Shown piece after piece: positions 1-6,516 of a stretch of DNA of 34,739 nucleotides. Every line of letters starts with the position of its first letter. Positions within the stretch are counted from its first letter, which is position 1. This stretch comes from an uncultured Bacilli bacterium (GTDB lineage: Bacteria; Bacillota_I; Bacilli_A; RF39; UBA660), in NCBI GenBank assembly GCA_947632065.1, contig CANRNO010000009.1, positions 1-34,739 on the forward strand. Direction: 5' to 3'. A program made the translations under genes and the position numbers. Below the pieces are notes generated by a model. It saw nothing but the letters and a program-made list of their open reading frames with translations. It was not told the origin of the DNA and did no database searches.

Positions 1-93
1 CATTTTTTAGGTTTTAACCATTTTTATTTGTTGATAATGGATAGCTTTACAAATCTCCACACTTTGGAAACGCTATCAAAGTAAGTTAAATGC

Positions 94-122
94 TTGCAAA
101 AGATAAGAAAGTCTGCTATACT
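94..122 (+). promoter_or_regulatory. Promoter of rpmE
   Basis: A -35 element TTGCAA (94-99) is separated by 17 nt from TATACT (117-122), and the -10 is preceded by TG at 114-115, making it an extended -10. This is the best two-element promoter in the window. It lies inside the longer open frame that begins at 90, which shows that frame's start is not the real one. Confidence 0.75.
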
Positions 123-182
123 ATGGTTGCTTATTTATTTTCTATGGCGAAAAAATTTGTCATGGCGGAAGGAGTGAGACTT

Positions 183-404
183 ATGAAAAAGGGAATACAT
201 CCAGAAGTTAAAGATTGTAAAGTTACTTGTGTATGTGGAGAAACTTTCACTACTAAGTCAACTAAGGATGAAATTCATGTTGAAGTTTGTTCAAAATGTC
301 ATCCATTTTATACAGGAGAACAAAGTAGAACTTCACGTGCAGGACGTGTAGATAAATTCAACAAAAAATACGGATTTGATAAGAAAAATGAAACAGAAGC
401 TTAA
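183..404 (+). CDS. rpmE: 50S ribosomal protein L31, zinc-binding form
   Basis: This is a 73-residue ribosomal large-subunit protein. It starts [10 protein letters not shown] and carries the four cysteines of the zinc-containing (C+) L31 class at C16, C18, C36 and C39, followed by the HPFYTGEQ segment typical of the family. The open frame extends upstream to 90, but a strong GGAAGGAGTGAG ribosome-binding site ends 5-6 nt before the ATG at 183 and the promoter lies at 94-122, so 183 is the start. It is a single-gene unit: the stop codon sits in the loop of its own terminator. The C+ form stores zinc. In many bacteria a zinc-free paralogue replaces it when zinc is scarce, and none is seen here. 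Confidence 0.96.
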   Translation: MKKGIHPEVKDCKVTCVCGETFTTKSTKDEIHVEVCSKCHPFYTGEQSRTSRAGRVDKFNKKYGFDKKNETEA

Positions 405-418
405 TTGCTTCTTTTTTA
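395..418 (+). terminator. Terminator of rpmE
   Basis: Arms AGAAGC and GCTTCT enclose TTAATT, followed by a T run. The rpmE stop codon lies in the loop. The near-identical hairpin at 2645-2666 ends spoIIQ. Confidence 0.85.
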
Positions 419-441
419 TTTTTTAAATTAAGAGATTTTAA

Positions 442-450
442 TGTTATAAT
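442..450 (+). promoter_or_regulatory. Extended -10 promoter of the phosphatase-rpiB unit
   Basis: TG-T-TATAAT with no recognisable -35. The predicted start near 457 gives a leader of about 18 nt before the ATG at 475. Confidence 0.7.
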
Positions 451-474
451 AAATATATGAAATAAGGTGGTTAA

Positions 475-1266
475 ATGTTTGATGATATAAATAAAAAGAT
501 AAAAGATTGGGATAAATTTTATATTTTAACTGATTTTGACAGGACTTTAACAAAAGGTAATAGTGAATCTTCTTGGGGTGTTTTATCTAAAAGTAATTTA
601 ATAGATAAAGATTATATAGAGACAAGAGGAAAATTATATGAATATTATAGACCGTATGAAGTTGATTTAACAATGGATTATAATACTAAAAATAGACTTA
701 TGGTAGAATGGTGGAGTAATCATATAAAGTTACTTGTTAAATATAAATTTAGAGAAGAATATATTGAAAAAGTTATAAGAGATACAAAAGTGTTATCTTT
801 TAGAAAAGGAGTAGTAGAATTTTTCAATAATATGCATAATAACAATGTACCAATTGTAATTGTTTCTGCTGGGATAGGTAATTTTATAGATGAGTTTTTA
901 AAACAAAATGGTATTATGTATGATAATGTTTATATAATTTCTAATTTTATTAAATTTGTAGATGGTATTGCGGTAGGAATAGAAGGTAATATTATTCATT
1001 CACTTAATAAAAACGAAGAATGTATTCCTGATTCTGTTAAAAATATTATTAAAGATATAGAAAATGTTGTTGTAATTGGGGATGGTGTTGATGATGTTAA
1101 GATGGTAGATGATGAGAAAAGGAGTGATGCTTTAAAAATTGGTTTTTTAACTGATGATACTAAGGATAAAAGAGATGAGTTTTTGAAAGTGTTTGATATT
1201 GTTTTAGATACTAATGGTAACTTTGATGATATAATGAAAGAGATAGATATTTTTAAATTTAATTAA
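475..1266 (+). CDS. HAD phosphatase, pyrimidine 5'-nucleotidase (UMPH-1/NT5C3)-like
   Basis: This 263-residue soluble haloacid-dehalogenase phosphatase probably removes phosphate from a nucleoside monophosphate. Motif I is DFDRTLT (nucleophile D20, acid D22), motif II is SAG at 131-133, and motif III/IV is GDGVDD at 202-207. The stretch VSAGIGNFIDE, then ISNF near 155, then IIHSLNKNE near 173-181, follows the arrangement of eukaryotic cytosolic 5'-nucleotidase III, with the cap inserted between motifs I and II. The start is supported by AAGGTGG at 464-470. It is first in a tight unit with rpiB and the DUF1146 protein, so ribose-phosphate or nucleotide salvage is a reasonable theme. Family assignment comes from motif reading. 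The physiological substrate is not known. Confidence 0.75.
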   Translation: MFDDINKKIKDWDKFYILTDFDRTLTKGNSESSWGVLSKSNLIDKDYIETRGKLYEYYRPYEVDLTMDYNTKNRLMVEWWSNHIKLLVKYKFREEYIEKVIRDTKVLSFRKGVVEFFNNMHNNNVPIVIVSAGIGNFIDEFLKQNGIMYDNVYIISNFIKFVDGIAVGIEGNIIHSLNKNEECIPDSVKNIIKDIENVVVIGDGVDDVKMVDDEKRSDALKIGFLTDDTKDKRDEFLKVFDIVLDTNGNFDDIMKEIDIFKFN

Positions 1267-1281
1267 AAAGAGGTGTATGAT

Positions 1282-1728
1282 ATGAAAATTGGAATAGCAA
1301 GTGATCACAGAGGTTATAATTTAAAAGAGTTTTTAAAACAAAACTTATTAGATTATGAAATAGTAGATTATGGTACAGATAGTGAGGATTCAGTAGATTA
1401 TCCTGATTATGGATTTTTACTTGGAGAGAAAGTAGCAAGTGGTGAAGTATCTTTTGGAATTGCAATTTGTGGTTCTGGTATTGGTATTAGTATTGCTTGT
1501 AATAAAGTAAAAGGCATTCGTTGTGCTAAAGTGTCTAGTGTTTGGGATGCACAAGTGACTAGATGTGATAATGATGCTAATATTGTTGCTTTGTCTGCTA
1601 ATACTGATAGTAGTGAAGCTTTAGAAATAGTTAATACTTTTTTAACTACAGAAGCATCTGCCTTAGAGCGTCATAGAAAGAGAATAGAAAAAATTAAAAA
1701 GTATGAGGATGAACATTATGAGTGTTAA
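1282..1728 (+). CDS. rpiB: Ribose-5-phosphate isomerase B family (RpiB/LacAB), variant active site
   Basis: This 148-residue protein is of the RpiB/LacAB type, which interconverts ribose 5-phosphate and ribulose 5-phosphate. It shows the SDHRG motif with D8/H9, the catalytic-cysteine loop ICGSG with C63, NKVKGIR, and the phosphate-binding arginines R130, R132 and R134. The segment that usually reads RxHNDxN is here RCDNDAN (residues 94-100), so the histidine used for sugar-ring opening in E. coli RpiB (H99) is Asp96. The frame opens at a GTG at 1273, but that codon is part of the AGAGGTG ribosome-binding site. ATG 1282 has correct spacing. The 3' end overlaps the next gene by 11 nt. With H99 missing, activity on a related aldose phosphate is possible. 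Confidence 0.88.
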   Translation: MKIGIASDHRGYNLKEFLKQNLLDYEIVDYGTDSEDSVDYPDYGFLLGEKVASGEVSFGIAICGSGIGISIACNKVKGIRCAKVSSVWDAQVTRCDNDANIVALSANTDSSEALEIVNTFLTTEASALERHRKRIEKIKKYEDEHYEC

Positions 1729-1915
1729 GTTTTTAATTTATTTTTTTGTTTCTCTTTTAGTAATATGGTCTATGGAAGCAGTTAATATTAATGGTATTTT
1801 TAAAAAAAATAGAGTAGTGAAAGCCCAAGTGTTTTATGTTCTTCTTGCACTTTCTATGATATATTTAGTTACTAATTTTATAATGGATTTATTTACTTCT
1901 TATAATTTTTTCTAA
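1718..1915 (+). CDS. DUF1146 (YwzB-type) small membrane protein
   Basis: This is a 65-residue protein with two predicted membrane helices (about residues 3-20 and 35-58) separated by a basic loop (IFKKNRVVKAQ). The pattern of Trp18, the basic loop, QVFYVLLALSM and the closing TNFIMDLF matches the DUF1146/YwzB family of Firmicutes. Its function is unknown. The start is set by GAGGATG at 1705-1711, inside the end of rpiB. The frame itself opens earlier, at 1703. In Bacillus subtilis ywzB lies upstream of the spoIID-spoIIQ-spoIIID-mbl group, and the same order is kept here, which supports both this assignment and the sporulation gene calls downstream. Confidence 0.8.
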   Translation: MSVKFLIYFFVSLLVIWSMEAVNINGIFKKNRVVKAQVFYVLLALSMIYLVTNFIMDLFTSYNFF

Positions 1916-1965
1916 AAATTGAATAAAAAAAATTTTATGTGCCAAACTCTTAATGAGGTGAGAAA

Positions 1966-2646
1966 ATGAAAAGAAGAAAATTAAAACAAGGAGTTTGGAT
2001 TAGTCTTTATTTAGTGTTAATTGTAGGAATAGTTGCGAGTGCTTTTGCACTTAGAAATGCAATGAATAGTGTTCCAAGTAATGATGATAATCTTGACTAT
2101 GTATCTAGTTCTATTTTAGATGAAGATGTCCCTGTAATTAATGAAGTATCTAAAATGGGTAAACCTTATACTGCTGAGGGTGTTAGTATTGCTAAGAGTT
2201 ATTATGATTATCAAGCAGATGCTGCAGAACAAGAGAAATCTATTGTTTATCATGATAATACATATATGCAAAATTCAGGAGTAGATTATGTTTTAGATAA
2301 TGTCTTTGATGTAGTTAGTGTCTTAGATGGGACAGTTACAAATGTTAAAGAAGATGAACTAGTTGGAAAGACTGTAGAGATTAAACATGATAATGACTAT
2401 GTTACTGTATATCAAAGTTTATCAGAAGTTTCTGTAAAAAAAGGGGATACTGTTAAACAAGGAGATGTAATTGGTAAGAGTGGTACAAATGAATTAGATA
2501 GTGAGGTAGGAAATCATTTACATTTTGAGTTATATATAGGTGGACAAGTTGTTAATCCTGCAAATTATGTTGATAAAGAGATAAAAAAAGATACAACTAA
2601 AGATGATACAAAACAAGATCAAACAGATAAAAATACTAGTGAATAG
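1966..2646 (+). CDS. spoIIQ: SpoIIQ-like sporulation protein with degenerate LytM/M23 domain
   Basis: This 226-residue protein has a basic N-terminus, one membrane segment (about residues 11-29) and an extracytoplasmic LytM/M23 domain (about 95-200). It ends in a charged, Lys/Asp/Thr-rich tail. The HxH motif is intact (H184, H186), and so is the Asp of the first motif (D107). The partner zinc ligand, normally His in HxGxD, is Asn103 (NSGVD), so peptidase activity is unlikely. B. subtilis SpoIIQ is also degenerate and acts as a forespore anchor pairing with SpoIIIAH in the engulfment channel. The position directly before spoIIID and mbl matches Bacillus gene order. The ribosome-binding site TGAGGTGAG (1954-1962) fixes the start. 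A sigma-F promoter could not be recognised. Confidence 0.82.
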   Translation: MKRRKLKQGVWISLYLVLIVGIVASAFALRNAMNSVPSNDDNLDYVSSSILDEDVPVINEVSKMGKPYTAEGVSIAKSYYDYQADAAEQEKSIVYHDNTYMQNSGVDYVLDNVFDVVSVLDGTVTNVKEDELVGKTVEIKHDNDYVTVYQSLSEVSVKKGDTVKQGDVIGKSGTNELDSEVGNHLHFELYIGGQVVNPANYVDKEIKKDTTKDDTKQDQTDKNTSE

Positions 2647-2666
2647 AAGCTTAATGCTTCTTTTTT
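2645..2666 (+). terminator. Terminator of spoIIQ
   Basis: AGAAGC and GCTTCT arms around TTAAT, then six T. The spoIIQ stop codon (2644-2646) overlaps the first arm. It separates spoIIQ from spoIIID, which in other Bacilli belong to different sporulation compartments. Confidence 0.85.
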
Positions 2667-2710
2667 CATAAAATAAATTCTTATTTATATAATTAAATAG
2701 GAGTGAATAT

Positions 2711-2926
2711 ATGAAAGAAATAATAAAATTAAGAGTTATTAAAGAAGCAGAGAGGATTGTTGAAAGTAGAAAAACATTAAGAGAGCTTGCACATGAATTT
2801 GGTATTTCAAAGAGTACACTTCATAAGGATATGCAACAGAAGTTAATACATCTTGATGAGTCTTTATATAGGGAAGTTCAGAAGGTTTTTAGGGAACATT
2901 TAGAGTCAAGATACTTAAAGAAATAA
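2711..2926 (+). CDS. spoIIID: Stage III sporulation transcription factor SpoIIID
   Basis: This 71-residue DNA-binding protein has a helix-turn-helix around residues 22-44 (TLRELAHEFGISKSTLHKDM), very close to B. subtilis SpoIIID (KTVRVIAKEFGVSKSTVHKDL). SpoIIID acts in the mother cell during engulfment, activating and repressing sigma-E genes. This copy lacks about 20 residues of the Bacillus C-terminal tail, though the basic segment after the HTH (ESRYLKK) remains. The ribosome-binding site AGGAGTGA lies 5 nt before the ATG. Its place between spoIIQ and mbl is the same as in Bacillus. It is the clearest sign in the window that the organism sporulates or recently did. Confidence 0.93.
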   Translation: MKEIIKLRVIKEAERIVESRKTLRELAHEFGISKSTLHKDMQQKLIHLDESLYREVQKVFREHLESRYLKK

Positions 2927-2963
2927 AAAAAGTATAAAAAAATAATATAAAATGAAGATTTTA

Positions 2964-2972
2964 TGGTAAAAT
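2964..2972 (+). promoter_or_regulatory. Extended -10 promoter of mbl
   Basis: TG-G-TAAAAT, 24 nt before the end of the spoIIID-mbl gap. No -35 is visible. Read-through from spoIIID is also possible because no terminator separates the genes. Confidence 0.5.
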
Positions 2973-2996
2973 AATAGGGAGAAAAGGAGGAAAAAG

Positions 2997-3992
2997 ATGT
3001 TAGCGAAGAATATAGGGATCGATTTAGGAACAGCAAATGTGCTAATTTATATAAAAGATCAAGGGATTGTGCTAAATGAGCCTAGCATTGTGGCGATAGA
3101 TACTGAGACTAAGAGGGTAATCGCTGTTGGACGTGAAGCAAATGATATGTTAGGAAGAACTCCAGGTAAAGTAAAGGCTATTAAGCCTATGAAAGATGGA
3201 GTTATTGCAGATTTTGAAATAACAGAAATTATGTTAAATACTTTTATTAAAAAGATAAAAGCTAAATCTATTTTTACTCGTCCTAAAATACTTATTTGTT
3301 GTCCATCTAACATTACTCCTGTTGAGAAAAATGCGATTAGAGAGGCTGCAGAGAGAACTGGTGCTAAAAAAGTTTATATTGAAGAAGAACCTAAGGTTGC
3401 AGCAATTGGTGCTGGTATGGATATTTCTAAACCAAGTGCTAATATGGTAATTGATATTGGTGGAGGTACTACTGATATTGCGATTTTATCACTTGATGAT
3501 ATTGTTAATTCTACTTCACTTAGATGTGCTGGTAATGTATTTGATCAAGATATTATAAAATACATTAAAGAAAAGTATAAACTATTAATAGGAGATCCTA
3601 CTGCAGAAGAGATTAAGATTAATTTTAGTAATGTATTTAATCCTAGTAAGAAAGAGACTAGAGAGATTAAGGGAAGAAATTTAGTTACTGGACTTCCACA
3701 TACTATTACTATTACACAAGATGAGATAAGAGATGCTTTAAAAGAAAGTATTTATAAAATTATAAAAGCAACTACTAATGTTTTAGAACAAACTCCTCCT
3801 GAGTTATCCGCAGATATTGTGGATAAAGGAATTGTTCTTACTGGTGGGGGTGCAATGATTGCTGGACTTCCAGAACTTTTATCTAAAGAATTAGAAGTAC
3901 CTGTTTTTATTGCGGATGATCCTCTTACTTGTGTTGCTAATGGTACAGGAGTACTTCTTGATACACCTGAAAAATTAGAAGAATCAGATTAG
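2997..3992 (+). CDS. mbl: Rod-shape actin homologue, MreB/Mbl
   Basis: This 331-residue bacterial actin forms membrane-associated filaments that guide lateral wall synthesis. It has the phosphate-1 motif IGIDLGTANVLIY, the phosphate-2 motif DIGGGTTDIAIL and the adenosine motif LTGGGAMIAGL, with the usual N-terminal MLAKNIG. The GIVLNEPS and ICCPSNIT segments and the location after spoIIID point to the Mbl paralogue rather than MreB. No mreC or mreD follows, which fits Mbl. A strong AAAGGAGG site precedes the ATG. Presence of an actin-type shape protein means a walled, probably rod-shaped cell. Confidence 0.93.
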   Translation: MLAKNIGIDLGTANVLIYIKDQGIVLNEPSIVAIDTETKRVIAVGREANDMLGRTPGKVKAIKPMKDGVIADFEITEIMLNTFIKKIKAKSIFTRPKILICCPSNITPVEKNAIREAAERTGAKKVYIEEEPKVAAIGAGMDISKPSANMVIDIGGGTTDIAILSLDDIVNSTSLRCAGNVFDQDIIKYIKEKYKLLIGDPTAEEIKINFSNVFNPSKKETREIKGRNLVTGLPHTITITQDEIRDALKESIYKIIKATTNVLEQTPPELSADIVDKGIVLTGGGAMIAGLPELLSKELEVPVFIADDPLTCVANGTGVLLDTPEKLEESD

Positions 3993-4011
3993 ACTGTGTC
4001 TAGTCTTTTTT
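3991..4011 (+). terminator. Terminator of mbl
   Basis: AGACT and AGTCT arms around GTGTCT, followed by six T. The stop codon of mbl overlaps the first arm. Confidence 0.75.
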
Positions 4012-4012
4012 A

Positions 4013-4041
4013 TTGACAAGTATGAAGTTTTTTGGTAGGAT
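4013..4041 (+). promoter_or_regulatory. Two-element promoter upstream of the tagO-like gene
   Basis: A perfect TTGACA (4013-4018), 17 nt, then TAGGAT (4036-4041). Transcription from it would give a leader of about 115 nt ahead of the gene at 4163. Confidence 0.6.
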
Positions 4042-4116
4042 AGGTATTCCAATTTCAAATTCGAGTAAGTCTTTTGATTAAATTTATATCTTTTTCTTTT
4101 ATATAGAAATAATCTT

Positions 4117-4125
4117 TGATATAAT
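4117..4125 (+). promoter_or_regulatory. Second, proximal promoter of the tagO-like gene
   Basis: TG-A-TATAAT. A start near 4132 gives a leader of about 30 nt. Together with 4013-4041 the gene seems to have two tandem promoters. Confidence 0.6.
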
Positions 4126-4162
4126 TTAATTGAAATATGTATTCGGAAATGGGGTAGAATAT

Positions 4163-5251
4163 ATGCAATATGAAGTTTTAAGTGCTTTAAAAATAATAGG
4201 TGTTACGTTTTTGTTTTCTGTTGCAATTATGCCTATTATGAAGAAAATTGCTTTTCATGTTGGGGCAATTGATGAACCAAGAAATACGGAAGGAAATAGA
4301 CATATTCATAAAAGACGTGTTCCTAAACTTGGTGGTGTTGGAATCTTTTTATCATTTTTGTTTGGGTATATGTTGTTTGGAGAACAAAGTTTAAGAATGA
4401 ATTCTATTTTAATTGGAAGTTTTATTGTTGTTTTAACTGGAATAATAGATGATATTAAACCTATTAGAGCATATCAAAAACTTTTAGGACATTTAATAGC
4501 AGCATCTGTTATAGTGTTTTATGGTGGAATACTTTTAAGTGATATTACAGCTTTCGGATTTTATATTAATTTTGGATATTGGGCATATCCTATTACTATA
4601 TTTTTTATAGTTGCATGTACAAATATTATTAATTTGATTGATGGTCTTGATGGGCTTAGTGGTGGTATTTGTTGTATATTTTATGTAACAATTGGAATTA
4701 TTGGTTTTTATCAAGCAAGATATGGAAGTTTAGTTATGTTACTTACATTTATAATGCTTGGTTCTACAATAGGTTTTTTAGTACATAATTTTTATCCTGC
4801 GAAGATATTTGCTGGAGATTGTGCTACATTTATGGGATTTATTATATCTATAATAACATTGTTAGAATTCAAAGGTGCAGCATTAACTTCTTTATTTGTA
4901 CCTTTAATGATTTTGGGTATTCCTATAATGGATACGTCTTTTGCAATTATTAGAAGACTTCTTAAAAGACAGCCTATTTTTGCACCTGATAAAGAACATA
5001 TACATCATCAACTTTTAGGAATGAACTTTTCACAAAGAACAACAGTATTAATAATTTATGGAATTAATATTTTATTTGCTCTTGCCTCTATTCTTTATAT
5101 TTTAAAAGATCCTGTTATGGGTAGAGTAATATATATAATTTTATTTATAATAGTAGCGTGGTTTGTTTTTAGAACAACAATTATATCAGAAAAAAATAAG
5201 AAAATAACTGATAGAATTAGATCTAAATTGAAAAGACGTAAAGCTAAGTAG
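4163..5251 (+). CDS. tagO: Undecaprenyl-phosphate GlcNAc-1-phosphate transferase, TagO/WecA-like
   Basis: This polytopic membrane enzyme of 362 residues has about ten hydrophobic helices. It belongs to the MraY/WecA/TagO family, which joins a sugar-1-phosphate from a UDP-sugar to undecaprenyl phosphate, the first step of wall teichoic acid or other glycopolymers. It shows the GAIDEPR opening, the IIDDIKP aspartate pair, NLIDGLDGL, the FYPAKIFAGD catalytic segment and PDKEHIHHQLL. The motif that usually reads GDTGSLFLG is here GDCATFMG, one residue shorter. A TTG at 4130 opens the frame, but it lies at the predicted transcription start. ATG 4163 follows a GGGG-type site. The LCP protein at 27859 would act at the end of the same pathway. 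Confidence 0.88.
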   Translation: MQYEVLSALKIIGVTFLFSVAIMPIMKKIAFHVGAIDEPRNTEGNRHIHKRRVPKLGGVGIFLSFLFGYMLFGEQSLRMNSILIGSFIVVLTGIIDDIKPIRAYQKLLGHLIAASVIVFYGGILLSDITAFGFYINFGYWAYPITIFFIVACTNIINLIDGLDGLSGGICCIFYVTIGIIGFYQARYGSLVMLLTFIMLGSTIGFLVHNFYPAKIFAGDCATFMGFIISIITLLEFKGAALTSLFVPLMILGIPIMDTSFAIIRRLLKRQPIFAPDKEHIHHQLLGMNFSQRTTVLIIYGINILFALASILYILKDPVMGRVIYIILFIIVAWFVFRTTIISEKNKKITDRIRSKLKRRKAK

Positions 5252-5282
5252 TAACTACAAACCAGGGGGTAGTTGCTTTTTT
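5251..5282 (+). terminator. Terminator of the tagO-like gene
   Basis: An 8-bp stem of GTAACTAC (5251-5258) with GTAGTTGC (5269-5276), including one G-T pair, then a T run. Confidence 0.75.
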
Positions 5283-5320
5283 AGATATGGATAATGCAGT
5301 ACTTAGAAAGGAAGGTAAAC

Positions 5321-6055
5321 ATGATAAACTTTATCCTATGCGAAGAAGAAAAAGCATTTTCGGATTGTTTATATGGAATTATTTTTAAATTCTTTATGAA
5401 TTATGATATTGAATATAATTTTATTAGATGTTGTAGATATGATGATGAATTTCATGATATAGCTAGAGATGATAATGAATTTAAAGTTTATTTTTTAAGT
5501 AGAAAAATAGAAGATGAGTCTGGTATAGAAGTTGCAAGAAGAATAAGAGAAGAATATCATGATTGGACTTCTATAATTATAATTGTAGATTCTAGTAATG
5601 CTTATAAATATAGTGCATTTAGTGCCAGACTTCAGATTTTAGATTTTGTAAATAAGACAGAAGATTACGAAAAAATAGTTAAAGAAGATTTGGAAAAATG
5701 TATTAGTGTGTATGATAGAAGACCTAAATGTTTAAAAATTAAATCTCATAATATAATGAATTTTGTTGAATATAAATATATTATATTTATAGAAAAAGAA
5801 CAGGAAAGTAAAAATTGTATTATTAAGACTACATATGGTGATAAAATTTATCATGGTACACTTAATCAATTAGAGGAAGAATTAAATGATAATAGATTTA
5901 TAAGGACACATAGAAGTTTAATTGTGAATGGTGATTATATAGATTATTATGATATTAAAGAAAATAAGATAGTATTTAAAGATGGAACATTTTCGTTTTT
6001 AGTTTCTAGAGGAAAAAAGAAAGAAGTTTTAGATTATATTGCGGTTAATCAATAG
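5321..6055 (+). CDS. Orphan LytTR-family regulator with receiver lacking the phosphoacceptor Asp
   Basis: This 244-residue protein has an N-terminal CheY-like receiver (about 1-120) and a C-terminal LytTR DNA-binding domain (about 140-240). The receiver keeps the acidic pocket near residue 8 (CEEE) and the conserved Lys after LDFVN, but the strand that normally ends FLD has FLS, putting Ser60 at the phosphorylation site. The LytTR half is well kept, with NRFIRTHRSLIVN near residue 200. No histidine kinase is adjacent. The start follows AAAGGAAGG at 5307-5315. The frame opens earlier, at 5294. It probably binds DNA independently of phosphorylation or senses through protein contact. The target is unknown. 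Confidence 0.82.
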   Translation: MINFILCEEEKAFSDCLYGIIFKFFMNYDIEYNFIRCCRYDDEFHDIARDDNEFKVYFLSRKIEDESGIEVARRIREEYHDWTSIIIIVDSSNAYKYSAFSARLQILDFVNKTEDYEKIVKEDLEKCISVYDRRPKCLKIKSHNIMNFVEYKYIIFIEKEQESKNCIIKTTYGDKIYHGTLNQLEEELNDNRFIRTHRSLIVNGDYIDYYDIKENKIVFKDGTFSFLVSRGKKKEVLDYIAVNQ

Positions 6056-6063
6056 TCTTAAAA

Positions 6064-6070
6064 TGTCGAA
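6064..6070 (+). promoter_or_regulatory. Candidate Spo0A box
   Basis: TGTCGAA matches the Spo0A box core, in the gap between the LytTR gene and the cold-shock gene, about 100 nt before the predicted csp -10. A 7-mer can occur by chance, so this is tentative. Confidence 0.3.
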
Positions 6071-6165
6071 TAAAAATATGGAATTTACTAAAAATTAACA
6101 AAAATTACCAAAAAAGTTATTTAATTAACTATTTAAGGATATTTGTGAATAAAGACCTTTTCTCA

Positions 6166-6174
6166 TGCTAAAGT
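6166..6174 (+). promoter_or_regulatory. Probable csp promoter
   Basis: TG-C-TAAAGT. A start near 6181 would give a 57-nt leader that contains the hairpin at 6186-6205. The cold-shock gene leader is longer than most others here. Confidence 0.45.
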
Positions 6175-6185
6175 GGTATTAACGT

Positions 6186-6205
6186 CTATCAAGTGTGTTT
6201 GATGG
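6186..6205 (+). other. Hairpin in the csp leader
   Basis: CTATCAA (6186-6192) can pair with TTGATGG (6199-6205), leaving a GTGTGT loop, in the predicted untranslated leader. Cold-shock mRNAs often carry structured leaders. The role here is an inference. Confidence 0.4.
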
Positions 6206-6237
6206 ATAAAAATAGAGTGAAGGAGAGGTGGAAGTTG

Positions 6238-6456
6238 ATGATAAGTAGAGTCAAATGGTTCAATAATGAAAAAGGATATGGATTTATTGAATACAAAGAT
6301 AATAAAGATGTATTTGTACATTATTCTGCTATTCAAACAGATGGATATAAAACATTATCTGAAGGACAATTAGTTAGCTTTAAATTAATTGAAACTGTTA
6401 AAGGCTTACAAGCGTTGAATGTAACTCTAGTTGAAGATAACGTAACCACAAATTAA
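6238..6456 (+). CDS. Cold-shock protein (CspA family)
   Basis: This is a 72-residue single cold-shock domain, an RNA chaperone that binds single-stranded nucleic acid. RNP1 is KGYGFIEY (usually KGFGFI) and RNP2 is VFVHYSAI, with the VKWFNNEKG opening. The frame starts at 6193, but the AAGGAGAGGTGG site (6220-6231) and family length point to ATG 6238. It forms its own transcription unit with a terminator whose loop holds the stop codon. The neighbours hpf and secA have separate promoters. Confidence 0.94.
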   Translation: MISRVKWFNNEKGYGFIEYKDNKDVFVHYSAIQTDGYKTLSEGQLVSFKLIETVKGLQALNVTLVEDNVTTN

Positions 6457-6467
6457 TGTGGTTTTTT
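6444..6467 (+). terminator. Terminator of csp
   Basis: AACCACA and TGTGGTT form a 7-bp stem around AATTAA (which includes the stop codon), followed by a T run. Confidence 0.85.
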
Positions 6468-6478
6468 CTTTTCTTTTA

Positions 6479-6487
6479 TGTTATACT
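6479..6487 (+). promoter_or_regulatory. Extended -10 promoter of hpf
   Basis: TG-T-TATACT. The predicted start near 6494 leaves a leader of about 23 nt. Confidence 0.65.
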
Positions 6488-6516
6488 CAAAATACATATA
6501 CAAGGAGGAGATGTTT

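Noticed and set aside
40-77. GATAGC / GCTATC inverted repeat upstream of rpmE
   Set aside because: Only 6 bp with 26 bases between the arms and upstream of the promoter, so not in a leader. No known operator recognised.
90-182. N-terminal extension of the L31 frame (31 residues)
   Set aside because: It covers the rpmE promoter and has no ribosome-binding site. The GGAAGGAGTGAG site and family length place the start at 183.
1259-1465. Minus-strand open frame over rpiB
   Set aside because: Shadow of a well-supported + strand gene. The protein has no recognisable pattern. Other minus-strand shadows (3059-3313, 16216-16401, 17602-17910, 26541-26858, 30456-30677) were dropped for the same reason.
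2667-2674. CATAAAAT upstream of spoIIID as a sigma-E -10
   Set aside because: It matches CATAnnnT, but no -35 of the sigma-E type lies at the right distance, and such a word is common in A/T-rich DNA. Not strong enough to list.
4022-4081. A 19-codon open frame upstream of the tagO-like gene
   Set aside because: It starts between the -35 and -10 of the promoter at 4013-4041, so it would not be transcribed from it, and has no ribosome-binding site.
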